Source: Ipomoea triloba (Eukaryota; Streptophyta; Magnoliopsida; Solanales; Convolvulaceae). From it: a DNA stretch of 64,000 nucleotides. The notes below the pieces were generated by a model. That model saw only the letters and a program-made list of their open reading frames with translations. It did no database searches and was not told the DNA's origin. Positions 31,127-42,558 of this stretch are shown here, piece by piece (position 1 is the first letter of the stretch; every line of letters starts with the position of its first letter). The stretch spans positions 8,061,358 to 8,125,357 of the forward strand of contig NC_044920.1 in the NCBI RefSeq assembly GCF_003576645.1, given 5' to 3'. Position numbers and translations under genes: made by a program.

Positions 31127-33250
31127 GGCCGGATAAAAGGGAATTTCCGCCAGAGCGTCAACCGGACAATCGGTCAGAGCGTCGTTTGACGTCGTCGATC
31201 AAGATGAGGAGACGAAGAAGACAAATTTTATAAGGGAAGGGAAGAGAGGAGATGAAGACACGTGGCTTTGATCAGACAGATGGGTGAGTGATGCAACGGT
31301 TGACAGACAATTAGCTGACATTAGAGTGTGGAGGAATTTAATGCCTACACGGCGGTTCAGAAAAGGTAATGATGGAAGCGAGAATCACAAAGAAGATTGA
31401 GGATCAAAAAGTCAGAGAGTAAAGGTCGATCGAAGACTGGGCATCTCTTGAAACAGGGAAGGTCGATCGAAGCTCGGCTGGGTCCTCAGACTAAAGGTTT
31501 GAAGGACTGGAAGGATGCTTTATGGGAAAAGTCATTCCTCAACGCACGGAATGTGTCAAAGGGCGAAGTTTAAGATATCGCGATAGGATCTCAAGAAGGT
31601 CAGCCTCAATCCCATTGACTAGGGTCTGAGGGTCTGGTTCGTCCTTGAGTTTGAAAGTGCAAAAGGATTTGAAAAATTCCTTTAAGATCAAATAAATGAT
31701 TCTGGTAATGGATCGACCTATTTAGCAAGAATGCATGTAGAAAAATGAAAGGCAAAGTGCGAACAAAAGATGATTTTTTCCATTCACCAGAGCCCAAAGG
31801 CTCACCATTTACATACAAAAAGAAAGGGCTGGTGGAGCACCCTTTCAGCAAAAGAAAACTATCAAAATGCGGGACTATTCTAGGTTATGTCTCAAAACTA
31901 CTTAGTCGGAGGAGGAACGACTTCAGAAGAGGCGGCCAGGGTTGTTGGAGCAGGAACAGAAGCATAGTCACGGTACTCCTTCTATAAGACGGCGATGCCC
32001 GGAGGAGCACCGTCAGGAGTACCGCATTCCAGCATGGCTTGGAGTTCGTTGAAGAAGTACAGATACTCCGGGTCTGGGACGAGCACGTCCATCAACACCG
32101 GATCGTCAGGAGTCGGTTCTTCTTCCTCAGACGTCAGATTGTTGGGCGCAAGAACTCCACCTCCGGTGGAACGTCAACAGGTCAAGTAGGGTCATCGCCG
32201 GGAAGAAGGTTGCGAGACCTCATGCGCTCCCTCCGCTCTGCCATGCGAGCCTAGGCGGCGCGGCGTGCTTTCTCAGCCAATCTAAGTGAAGATCGCCGGT
32301 GGGCTGAAGTAGGTGCCTTGCACTTGGGTCCCAGGGCTTCCAAAAGGGTAAGTTCTGAAATGTGGGTGGATGAGCAAACATGGAAGCAGCAACACTATTT
32401 ATAAGGGGAGTTTTGTCTCGAAAATGACAGCCGGCAGTTGCACTCGAGTGAAGGGAGTTAAGGCGATGTGACAGTGTCAGAGGCTCACTATTCAACAAAA
32501 GATAAGGATCAAAAGGAATTAATGCGTTGGACTTGACTGATGATGGGACCGGGAGAAGATAGGGTCACAAGGCTGAAGCTCGGAGAGGCACGAGTAGTAA
32601 CCAGCGCAAGGGGAATGCTCAAGACCAAGTCGCAGGTACTTTTTCGAGTCATGTTATGCGTAAATCGGGAAGGTGTGGGACTGAGGGGAGTAAAAAACTT
32701 TCCGTAAGAAGAAGCGAATAAAAAGTGATAAAGTACGCCGAGGATGGGTCATTAGCAAAGGACGAGTTATCAATACTTTTCCTAGTCATGCTTTGCATAA
32801 CTCGGGAAAGTAAAGGACTGGGGAGTGAAAATTTTCCCAAGGATTTCCGAGGCAAACATATTTCCTCGAGCCGTGCTTTGCGTAGCTCGGGAAAATGAGG
32901 GACTAGATGATGGGGATAGACTAAGGCTCGGTACTAGAAGCTCGGAGTGAATCAAAGGGACGACTAATAAAGTGGGGAAGATGGCTCTAAGGAAGGCATG
33001 GTAATGCGATATAGGTTGGCTGAGGATGAGTCGGTCGGTCGAGGGTCCGAGGAAGGGGCGACAAGGCAACTGACGATCTTAGACTGAGAGAGATTGAACA
33101 AGTGTTATTGAAACAACTAAGTACTATAGAAGAAAGGACGGGTTAAAAGAGTGAGAAGAGGATGAGTCAGTCCCAACCGACCCAGAGGGAGGCCGAGGTA
33201 GGAAAAGCGGTGTGTGAAAGGCGACTATGGAGGTTTCCTAAAAGAGTCCG
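31127..33250 (+). repeat. Degenerate gypsy-like LTR/internal sequence, plus orientation
   Basis: No gene. Between 32640 and 32900 there are three imperfect copies of a ~110-bp unit containing GTGCTTTGCGTAGCTCGGGAAA. Related text occurs in reverse complement at 27390-27600. Together with 44596-45042, which continues it after the Athila-type insertion, this looks like one LTR of the same family as 26654-28956 but inverted. Confidence 0.4.
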
Positions 33251-33391
33251 GTGGCTGACATTGATAGTCAATTGGGTTAGTAGCAAAAACAAGTAATAAT
33301 AAAACAAAATTAAGTGGAATGGATTAACATTTCTCAAATCTAGCATTCATGCAATCAAAGTAAACAAAAACATATGACAACCTATTGCCAT

Positions 33392-33408
33392 CCCCGACAA
33401 CGGCGCCA
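33392..33408 (-). promoter_or_regulatory. Asp-tRNA primer-binding site beside the central LTR
   Basis: The minus strand reads TGGCGCCGTTGTCGGGG, one base away from the complement of the 3' end of plant tRNA-Asp. It sits three bases outside the LTR. Confidence 0.85.
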
Positions 33409-33411
33409 TTT

Positions 33412-34732
33412 TGACATTGATAGTTTGCGTAGAGTTGAGGTGTCAAAAGATATTTATGTTAAAACGGAAAGTATGTGACTCCCCGAGTGTCGGTCTCGAA
33501 GGAGGGACCTGGAGGTGTGTCAAACATTCGGGAGTTTACTTGATTGGATCATTCATAGGACTTGAGTGTGGTGAAGGGTAAAATTGCAAGTGAGAGTGTA
33601 GTTCATTGGTTGCTTTGAGTGCAAGAAAGTAGTAAAGTAAAAGTGATTTTGGGAATATGTAAAAGGGGTAGGGATTGGATAGTGTTCATGAATATTGCAT
33701 AGTGAGAATCTAAGGTCATGGATTAGGATTACTAGGATATTATCTATTCAAGAGTGTGTTGTCTTAGTCCTTTTCCACCTTGTGTACTAAGGCTTCTTTG
33801 ACTTAGGAGTGCCTTCAAGCATCCAAAGTTCTAAGAGGAATTTTATCAAACACTTAAGCTACACACTATCCTATTATTCTTAAAAAGTCCATAGGAACTT
33901 TGATTGTGAAAAGCTTCAAATCCTAACTCTAATCAAAGACATGAAAGAGTCAAGAGCTCAATCTCTCATCTAGATTGGCCAAATCCAACGAGATCTCATC
34001 AAAAAAACAATCAAAAGACAAGAATAGATAATCCATCAACACAAACTCATAGATCCAAGATATAGAAATAAGATCATCACAAAAGCAATATTCAATCACA
34101 CAATCCAAATCCCTAGACTAAATTAGCTACTCATGATATGAAATGAAAGTAAAAACTAATTTAATCCAAGAACAAGATAGCTAAAATTATAGAAATGAAA
34201 TAGAGATCACCTAGAGAGAAGAAGATCTTCAATCCAAGCTTGTTGTCTTCTACAATGGAGATTGATCTAATCTAAAAACTAAGAAAAATGGAGAAAACTC
34301 TCCAAAGGAAAACTAAGGAAAGGGAAAACTAAAATTCTGGAAAATTCTCCTTTGGAAATTCATCAAAGGGGTTTAAATAGTCTCAGAAATGACAACCCTA
34401 GCTGAAATTCGCGCATCACGCCTCCACGCCTCTCACACGCGTGTGAGCGTGCGTGGGGAGCTTCTGGAAAGTTTCCACGCTTGCTCACACGCGTGTGGCC
34501 TTCCAGATTGGTCCTCCGGGGCTCCGCTTTTGCCCGGTTTGCTCTTTAAGCTCATCTTTTGGTCCTATCTCCCGGGGCTCCTGTTTTACTTCTTTTAAGC
34601 TAAAATTAGCTTTTGTGCATCAGTTAGTAATTTTCAAGCATTTACGCACATAATTTACCAAATAAGGATGCTATAGACACGATAAAACACCCTAAAATGT
34701 GCCTGAAATAAGGGTATCTCGGAGTCTTATCA
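33412..34732 (-). repeat. Athila-type LTR (central copy), 1321 bp
   Basis: On the minus strand it starts TGATAAGACTCC and ends CTATCAATGTCA. The copy at 38197-44590 (without B) is the same repeat, with scattered substitutions and two more units of a ~42-bp repeat. A perfect 16-bp palindrome CTCACACGCGTGTGAG lies at 34432-34447. It is flanked by a polypurine-like GTGTGGAAAATT on the right and a primer-binding site on the left. Confidence 0.85.
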
Positions 34733-36953
34733 AATTTTCCACACTTTGTTTCTTGCTTGTCCTCAAGCAAGACTTTTTTTTCTTTCTAAGCATATAAGTC
34801 TCCGAGATACTCTCTCATGCAAAACAAAGCTTTTGGCAAGTCAAAATGATGGGTGTCTAAGATTGTTGAAACGGGGGAAATCATTTGTGTTATCTATAAA
34901 GGATTTTGGTCAGATGCCAGCAACTCAAGAAATATTTCCGGGAAATAAAAACCTTTCGTAGATAATCAAATAAAACAAAGGATCACACTTCTCGCACCAT
35001 ACGCAAGCATGCATTTCCAAAGTTTTGGTTCACCTTCTATTTAAATATGGCCTCTAGCCGATCTCACTAGTGGGAACGATGTGCACTAGCGGCCTCTAGC
35101 CGATCTCACTAGTGGGAACGATGTGCACTAGCTAATCAACTTTCCATCCTTATACGCCAAAGCCCAACGTAAATGTAAATGAGGGTACGGGCATGGACCA
35201 CTCACCGCTTTTGGCTTAGCGCGGTCTCTCTTTCTTCTCACTTTCTAGGATAACGTCATCGAGCCACCCGACTTCACATAGAGATCCATGCTTTTTCGAA
35301 GGTCAGTGCAATGGGTACTCGAATCCTAGCAAAGCGGCTCACCTCAGCTCTACTTTCTCAATTCTTGGGATCTTTTTATATGAACAACCGACTCCAGATA
35401 AAGCTTTTTGCTTACCAAAGACTATGGTTTGGACACAACCCAACGAATTGGCTTCCCTCAATTTTTAAACTCTTTGGTGATGCCTTTTGCCTTTTCGACT
35501 TCTCCTCGTGTCAACCCCTCATGCCTTTTTCTATTTAATGTTCAAGGGTTTTGTTTTCTCATTAAGCTCACCTTTTGCCCCATGCCCTACCAAGGTTAGT
35601 TCATTAAGCTCACCTTTTGCCCCATGCCCTACCAAGGTTAGTTCAATTCGCTCACCTTTTGCCCCATGCCCTACCAAGGTTAGTTCAATTCCGGGCCTCG
35701 CTAGTTTTATCTTTCTCAAATTAAAGAGTGCACACTCCCACTTCGAAAGATCCTTGACTAAGGTCCTACGTAAATAAGAGGTGAACATCATGCAAGCAGG
35801 CAAGAATATAAACTTATTTGGCTCTAAACACTCTCATGGGTGCGAAAAGTAACTTCCTCAAAGATATTTCGAGAGTAAAAATTTTTGGGCATCTAGTCAA
35901 AATTCTCCCTAGATAACACAAATAATAACTCTCTTTTCAAAACTGCAAATGCACCCGCTTATCATTCCCAAGAGCTTCAACTTCTAAACTAAGCATGTAA
36001 GCATGTAAAGCACGAAGTGCGTCCTTTCCACAGTTTAAAGTAAACATCGTCCTCGATGTTTCCATACGCACAAGGTAAAGGAACGAAACTGGGATTCTAA
36101 GGGTAGACAAATAAAAATCCCTTTCCACACTTTGGAAATTGCTCTGGGATATAGGGTATGCATCAAACGATCTTATTAATCATGGCAAACTGTAATATAC
36201 TCATACACAAAGCTATAAAGAAAATATTTCCACACTTTAAATATCAAAACGGGGCTTAAAATTAGAAAAGGGATAAGAGGATAAACCAAGTATGCATCCC
36301 TCTTTCCACACTTTAGCTTCCAGCATAGGCCTGATCCCGTTATAGATGCTCTATAAGAAATGGAGACATAACATACAAAAAGGGTTTTCGGAGTACTATT
36401 CAATTATTATAAACTGATAGAAATATAAAAGCAATAAAAATAACAAAAATTTAGATAATAAACCATAAAAATAAGTAGAAATATCCGAATAGAAATGCAA
36501 AAATGTAAAGCAGTTGGACATTAAATAACATAAAGCGAGAAAGATAAATAAAGCAAAGTAAAGAGATAAAAGAAATAAAAGTCGGAACCCCGCGCATAGG
36601 GATCCTAATGTTCAAACGGGACCAGCAATCATATTAACCAAAGTCACAGAACTCAAAATCAAGTGTCAATCAGTCAGGACCGAGAATAGTTGAGGAAGGC
36701 ATCAATCATCACCGAAGGGATGAAATTGCCTGTCGAATCTAGCTTCAAGAGCGGCAATTCTTCTATCATTATCCTCCACCGCTTGTCTCATGCGGTTGAG
36801 GTCCTCGGTGTGAACATCCTGTCTTGCGGAGATGGATGTGAAGTTGCCTTGCTGCCAAGTATGCTCCTCGCGCCAATAGTTCATTTGTTCCTCATGGAGC
36901 TGTCTATGAAAATTTTGCGACGCTGCCCAATCCATAGGAGTAGGGCCTTGCTC
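34733..36953 (-). other. 3' non-coding region of the Athila-type element
   Basis: No credible gene. A GTGTGGAAAATT tract on the minus strand directly abuts the LTR at 34733 and should be the polypurine tract. Tandem duplications lie at 35040-35130 (two ~57-bp units) and 35570-35690 (three ~42-bp units). Related but diverged sequence occurs at 45858-47140, the same region of the older Athila-like element. Confidence 0.65.
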
Positions 36954-38036
36954 CTATGCAGCATCGTCCTCCTCATTCTCTTCCTCATCCTCATCATCAC
37001 TATCAAAAGCATTTAAATTAGGTGAATCATCACCTCCAAGCCGTAGTTCTGCGGCAAAGAACTCGCCCATGGTAAAAGAAATTGAGCAACCATCGGATCT
37101 CTCTCCCATCAACTGGTTCAATAGGCCCAACCCAATACACAGTTTAGTAACAAAAGGTCCAATAAATACAGTCTGAACCTTTGGCTTTTGTTGGGTTTGG
37201 AGCCATTTCCTAGCCTGAACGCCCATGTTGATACTGACATCATTCTCCATGCACCACATGTAGAATAAGTCCTGCTTGTATACCTTGTTTCTATTCGTGG
37301 TTCGGCTAGAGAGATTTATAGCAAAGGCTAATCTGATAGCCTTCAGAGCATTCCGGGTGATGAGCTTTGCCTTCAAGTTTGAAGAGTTGTATGGAACATT
37401 GTTTGTGATGTTTTTCCAATATCGTCTAGCAACTTCATCTGAATCAAAATCTTCTTTGAAATCTCTGAAATATGGCATGGACACGCTTGTTGCATCATGA
37501 AAATCGAGTGTAACACCCAAAGTGTTAACAGACATACTGTAGTGGTCGAGTGTAACACCCAAAGTGTTAACAGACATACTGTAGTGGTTGAGTGTAACAC
37601 CCAAAGTGTTAACAGACATACTGTAGTGGTTGCGTGTAACACCCAAAGTGTTAACAGACATACTGTAGTGGTTGCCGAAAAGAGTGAATGAAATAGATTC
37701 CCTTGCATCGTTGACTTCCCTTCTAATCTCTAGGGTCGCCAAGAATTCATAGGTGACAGGTGCATAGGTGGGTCCTCTCCACTGAAACAGTTAGCGGAGT
37801 TGTGGGTGCCTAAGGAGCATATTCACTTCTTCCAAACAACCAAATTCTGTTAAAACATTATCCTCAAAGTGACGGCCAACAGAAAGCTGCTTTCCTTTAT
37901 AGTTGTCTATTGTCGCGAGTTGAATGGGTGTCAAGTGTCGTAGTGACCTTGACCCCGGCTCTTGTATAGCCTTGATTTCTTTTTGCTCTCGTGTGCATTC
38001 ACCTAGTAAAATTATCAACGAAACGAAAATTTCCAC
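36954..38036 (-). pseudogene. Athila-type accessory ORF, interrupted by one stop codon
   Basis: A continuous frame of about 360 codons is broken by TAA at 37793-37791. The 5' piece has no ATG start that I can find. The pattern (EVNMLL, TYAPVTYEFLATLE, then KQDLFYMWCMEN) resembles the ATHILA ORF-1 / plant-transposon-protein domain found in Athila-lineage elements; its biochemical role is unknown to me. A 14-residue repeat (NHYSMSVNTLGVTL type) occurs about four times and is encoded by a 42-bp tandem repeat at 37504-37671. The C-terminus is an Asp/Glu run. A further copy of the 5' part at 39334-39579 is most likely an assembly duplicate. Confidence 0.65.
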
Positions 38037-38176
38037 AATTGACTAGAAGTAGTTAATTGGGTTAGTAGCAAAAACAAGTAATAATAAAACAAAATTAAGT
38101 GGAATGGATTAACATTTCTCAAATCTAGCATTCATGCAATCAAAGTAAACAAAAACATATGACAACCTATTGCCAT

Positions 38177-38193
38177 CCCCGGCAACGGCGCCA
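38177..38193 (-). promoter_or_regulatory. Asp-tRNA primer-binding site of the Athila-type element
   Basis: The minus strand reads TGGCGCCGTTGCCGGGG, complementary to the 3' end of plant tRNA-Asp. It lies three bases inside the 5' LTR at 38197. It recurs near 39720 only because of the duplicated contig overlap. Confidence 0.9.
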
Positions 38194-39171
38194 TTTTGAC
38201 ATTGATAGTTTGCGTAGGGTTGAGGTGTCAAAAGATATTTATGCTAAAACGGAAAGTCTGTGACTCCCCGAGTGTCAGTCTCGAAGGAGGGACGTGGAGG
38301 TGTGTCAAACATTCGGGAGTTTACTTGATTGGATCATGCATAAGACTTGAGTGTGGTGAAGGGTGGAATTGCAAGTGAGAGTGTAGTTCATTCGTTGGTT
38401 TGAGTGCAAGCGAGTAGTAAAGTAAAAGTGATTTTGGGAATATGTAAAAGGGGTAGGGATTGGATAGTGTTCATGAATATTGCATAGTGAGAATCTAAGG
38501 TCATCGATTAGAATTGCTAGGATATTGTCTATTCAAGAGTGTGTTGTCTTAGTCCTTTTCCACCTTGTGTACTAAGGCTTCTTTGACTTAGGAGTGCCTT
38601 CAAGCATCCAAAGTTCTAAGAGGAATTTTATCAAACACTTAAGCTACACACTATCCTACTATTCTTAAGAAGTCCATAGGAACTTTGATTGTGTAAAGCT
38701 TTAAATCCTAACTCTAATCAAAGACATGAAAGAGTCAAGAGCTCAATCTCTCATCTAGATTGGCCAAATCCAACGAGATCTCATCAAAACAACAATCAAA
38801 AGACAAGAATAGATAATCCATCAACACAAACTCATAGATCCAAGATATAGAAATAAGATCATCACAAAAGCAATATTTGTAATACCCCGTATTTTCCTAA
38901 CATTATTATTTTATCCTAAGGCGTTGACATTCCTAAGTTACGATCTTCAGATATTTCAAAAGAATTTTTATAAGTGAGTATAGTTGTTAATAAGCTGCGA
39001 TCGTACGTACCGGTCACGAACCGTAAAATTTTAGGAGCTGGTGTTCGGACCCGTTTGTCCTAGGAAATGAATTATTAGACACCATACTATTATTCTTGAA
39101 TTTCCTATTTAATTAAATCAGCTCATAGCAGCGAAAATTTATTTTGATCGTACATCGCTAAATTTCGCGGT

Positions 39172-40714
39172 NTCGAGTGTAACACCCAAAGTGTTAACAG
39201 ACATACTGTAGTGGTTGCCGAAAAGAGTGAATGAAATAGATTCCCTTGCATCGTTGACTTCCCTTCTAATCTCTAGGGTCGCCAAGAATTCATAGGTGAC
39301 AGGTGCATAGGTGGGTCCTCTCCACTGAAACAGTTAGCGGAGTTGTGGGTGCCTAAGGAGCATATTCACTTCTTCCAAACAACCAAATTCTGTTAAAACA
39401 TTATCCTCAAAGTGACGGCCAACAGAAAGCTGCTTTCCTTTATAGTTGTCTATTGTCGCGAGTTGAATGGGTGTCAAGTGTCGTAGTGACCTTGACCCCG
39501 GCTCTTGTATAGCCTTGATTTCTTTTTGCTCTCGTGTGCATTCACCTAGTAAAATTATCAACGAAACGAAAATTTCCACAATTGACTAGAAGTAGTTAAT
39601 TGGGTTAGTAGCAAAAACAAGTAATAATAAAACAAAATTAAGTGGAATGGATTAACATTTCTCAAATCTAGCATTCATGCAATCAAAGTAAACAAAAACA
39701 TATGACAACCTATTGCCATCCCCGGCAACGGCGCCATTTTGACATTGATAGTTTGCGTAGGGTTGAGGTGTCAAAAGATATTTATGCTAAAACGGAAAGT
39801 CTGTGACTCCCCGAGTGTCAGTCTCGAAGGAGGGACGTGGAGGTGTGTCAAACATTCGGGAGTTTACTTGATTGGATCATGCATAAGACTTGAGTGTGGT
39901 GAAGGGTGGAATTGCAAGTGAGAGTGTAGTTCATTCGTTGGTTTGAGTGCAAGCGAGTAGTAAAGTAAAAGTGATTTTGGGAATATGTAAAAGGGGTAGG
40001 GATTGGATAGTGTTCATGAATATTGCATAGTGAGAATCTAAGGTCATCGATTAGAATTGCTAGGATATTGTCTATTCAAGAGTGTGTTGTCTTAGTCCTT
40101 TTCCACCTTGTGTACTAAGGCTTCTTTGACTTAGGAGTGCCTTCAAGCATCCAAAGTTCTAAGAGGAATTTTATCAAACACTTAAGCTACACACTATCCT
40201 ACTATTCTTAAGAAGTCCATAGGAACTTTGATTGTGTAAAGCTTTAAATCCTAACTCTAATCAAAGACATGAAAGAGTCAAGAGCTCAATCTCTCATCTA
40301 GATTGGCCAAATCCAACGAGATCTCATCAAAACAACAATCAAAAGACAAGAATAGATAATCCATCAACACAAACTCATAGATCCAAGATATAGAAATAAG
40401 ATCATCACAAAAGCAATATTTGTAATACCCCGTATTTTCCTAACATTATTATTTTATCCTAAGGCGTTGACATTCCTAAGTTACGATCTTCAGATATTTC
40501 AAAAGAATTTTTATAAGTGAGTATAGTTGTTAATAAGCTGCGATCGTACGTACCGGTCACGAACCGTAAAATTTTAGGAGCTGGTGTTCGGACCCGTTTG
40601 TCCTAGGAAATGAATTATTAGACACCATACTATTATTCTTGAATTTCCTATTTAATTAAATCAGCTCATAGCAGCGAAAATTTATTTTGATCGTACATCG
40701 CTAAATTTCGCGGT
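39172..40714. other. N join followed by a ~1.54-kb duplicate of 37630-39171
   Basis: After the single N at 39172, the sequence repeats 37630-39171 at a constant offset of 1543 with no differences that I noticed, apart from the first bases. The duplicate starts inside the 42-bp tandem array, where an assembler would lose its way. It is best read as the unmerged overlap of two contigs. Confidence 0.85.
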
Positions 40715-41070
40715 GTACCGAACCTAGCCCAATTTTGAGGGTTAGTCTGGAATAAATTTTTAGTTTCGGAAATTATTCTATCTGGATTATTTTCCACCGA
40801 AACCTTATCTGTTTGAACCACAACTGATAAGTTGGAAGATATTTTTTTTTTTTTCCAAGCTTATCACATAAGATTGGGATCAATATAAAAGCAATTTCCC
40901 ATTTCTTCAATTCTTCATTCCCATTTCGTGAGGAGAGAGAGAGATGATTCCATTTCCATCTTCTTCACAAAGCTTCAATTTCCATGGCAAATTCCTTCAC
41001 ATCTCTCAATTTTATTCGGTAAATCTTCATTTTTATTCGGTAAATAGTTCTATTTTCCTTCCTAGAGCAT

Positions 41071-42558
41071 NGAAGATATTTTATTATTTTATTATTTTTT
41101 TTCCAAGCTTATCACATAAGATTGGGATCAATATAAAAGCAATTTCCCATTTCTTCAATTCTTCATTCCCATTTCGTGAGGAGAGAGAGAGATGATTCCA
41201 TTTCCATCTTCTTCACAAAGCTTCAATTTCCATGGCAAATTCCTTCACATCTCTCAATTTTATTCGGTAAATCTTCATTTTTATTCGGTAAATAGTTCTA
41301 TTTTCCTTCCTAGAGCATGGATTTGAGATTAATTTCTTGAAATCTCTTGTTATGGTGTTGATTGTGATCTTAGGATTTTAAGGTGAAATTTGGGGAAATC
41401 AACTCCACAAGTCTTTTACGAGGACTAGTAACCCGGTGGAGGTAAGGAATTCCCTTAAGTTGGAATTAGTCACTTGAATTTGGATAATTGATTTTGGTTG
41501 AAATATGGTGTTTTTGGAGCTTNAGCTTTAAATCCTAACTCTAATCAAAGACATGAAAGAGTCAAGAGCTCAATCTCTCATCTAGATTGGCCAAATCCAA
41601 CGAGATCTCATCAAAACAACAATCAAAAGACAAGAATAGATAATCCATCAACACAAACTCATAGATCCAAGATATAGAAATAAGATCATCACAAAAGCAA
41701 TATTTGTAATACCCCGTATTTTCCTAACATTATTATTTTATCCTAAGGCGTTGACATTCCTAAGTTACGATCTTCAGATATTTCAAAAGAATTTTTATAA
41801 GTGAGTATAGTTGTTAATAAGCTGCGATCGTACGTACCGGTCACGAACCGTAAAATTTTAGGAGCTGGTGTTCGGACCCGTTTGTCCTAGGAAATGAATT
41901 ATTAGACACCATACTATTATTCTTGAATTTCCTATTTAATTAAATCAGCTCATAGCAGCGAAAATTTATTTTGATCGTACATCGCTAAATTTCGCGGTGT
42001 ACCGAACCTAGCCCAATTTTGAGGGTTAGTCTGGAATAAATTTTTAGTTTCGGAAATTATTCTATCTGGATTATTTTCCACCGAAACCTTATCTGTTTGA
42101 ACCACAACTGATAAGTTGGAAGATATTTTTTTTTTTTTCCAAGCTTATCACATAAGATTGGGATCAATATAAAAGCAATTTCCCATTTCTTCAATTCTTC
42201 ATTCCCATTTCGTGAGGAGAGAGAGAGATGATTCCATTTCCATCTTCTTCACAAAGCTTCAATTTCCATGGCAAATTCCTTCACATCTCTCAATTTTATT
42301 CGGTAAATCTTCATTTTTATTCGGTAAATAGTTCTATTTTCCTTCCTAGAGCATGGATTTGAGATTAATTTCTTGAAATCTCTTGTTATGGTGTTGATTG
42401 TGATCTTAGGATTTTAAGGTGAAATTTGGGGAAATCAACTCCACAAGTCTTTTACGAGGACTAGTAACCCGGTGGAGGTAAGGAATTCCCTTAAGTTGGA
42501 ATTAGTCACTTGAATTTGGATAATTGATTTTGGTTGAAATATGGTGTTTTTGGAGCTT
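41071..42558. other. Two more N joins with duplicated contig ends
   Basis: The N at 41071 is followed by a copy of 40835-41070 (at 41072-41318) that differs in the poly-T tract. The N at 41523 is followed by a copy of about 40240 onward (41524-42558). The segment of element B between TATA box and donor site therefore appears up to three times. A further single N at 42878 shows no duplication that I can see. Confidence 0.85.

Noticed and set aside
39334..39579. Second copy of an 81-codon frame
   Set aside because: Duplicate of 37791-38036 caused by the unmerged contig overlap after the N at 39172.
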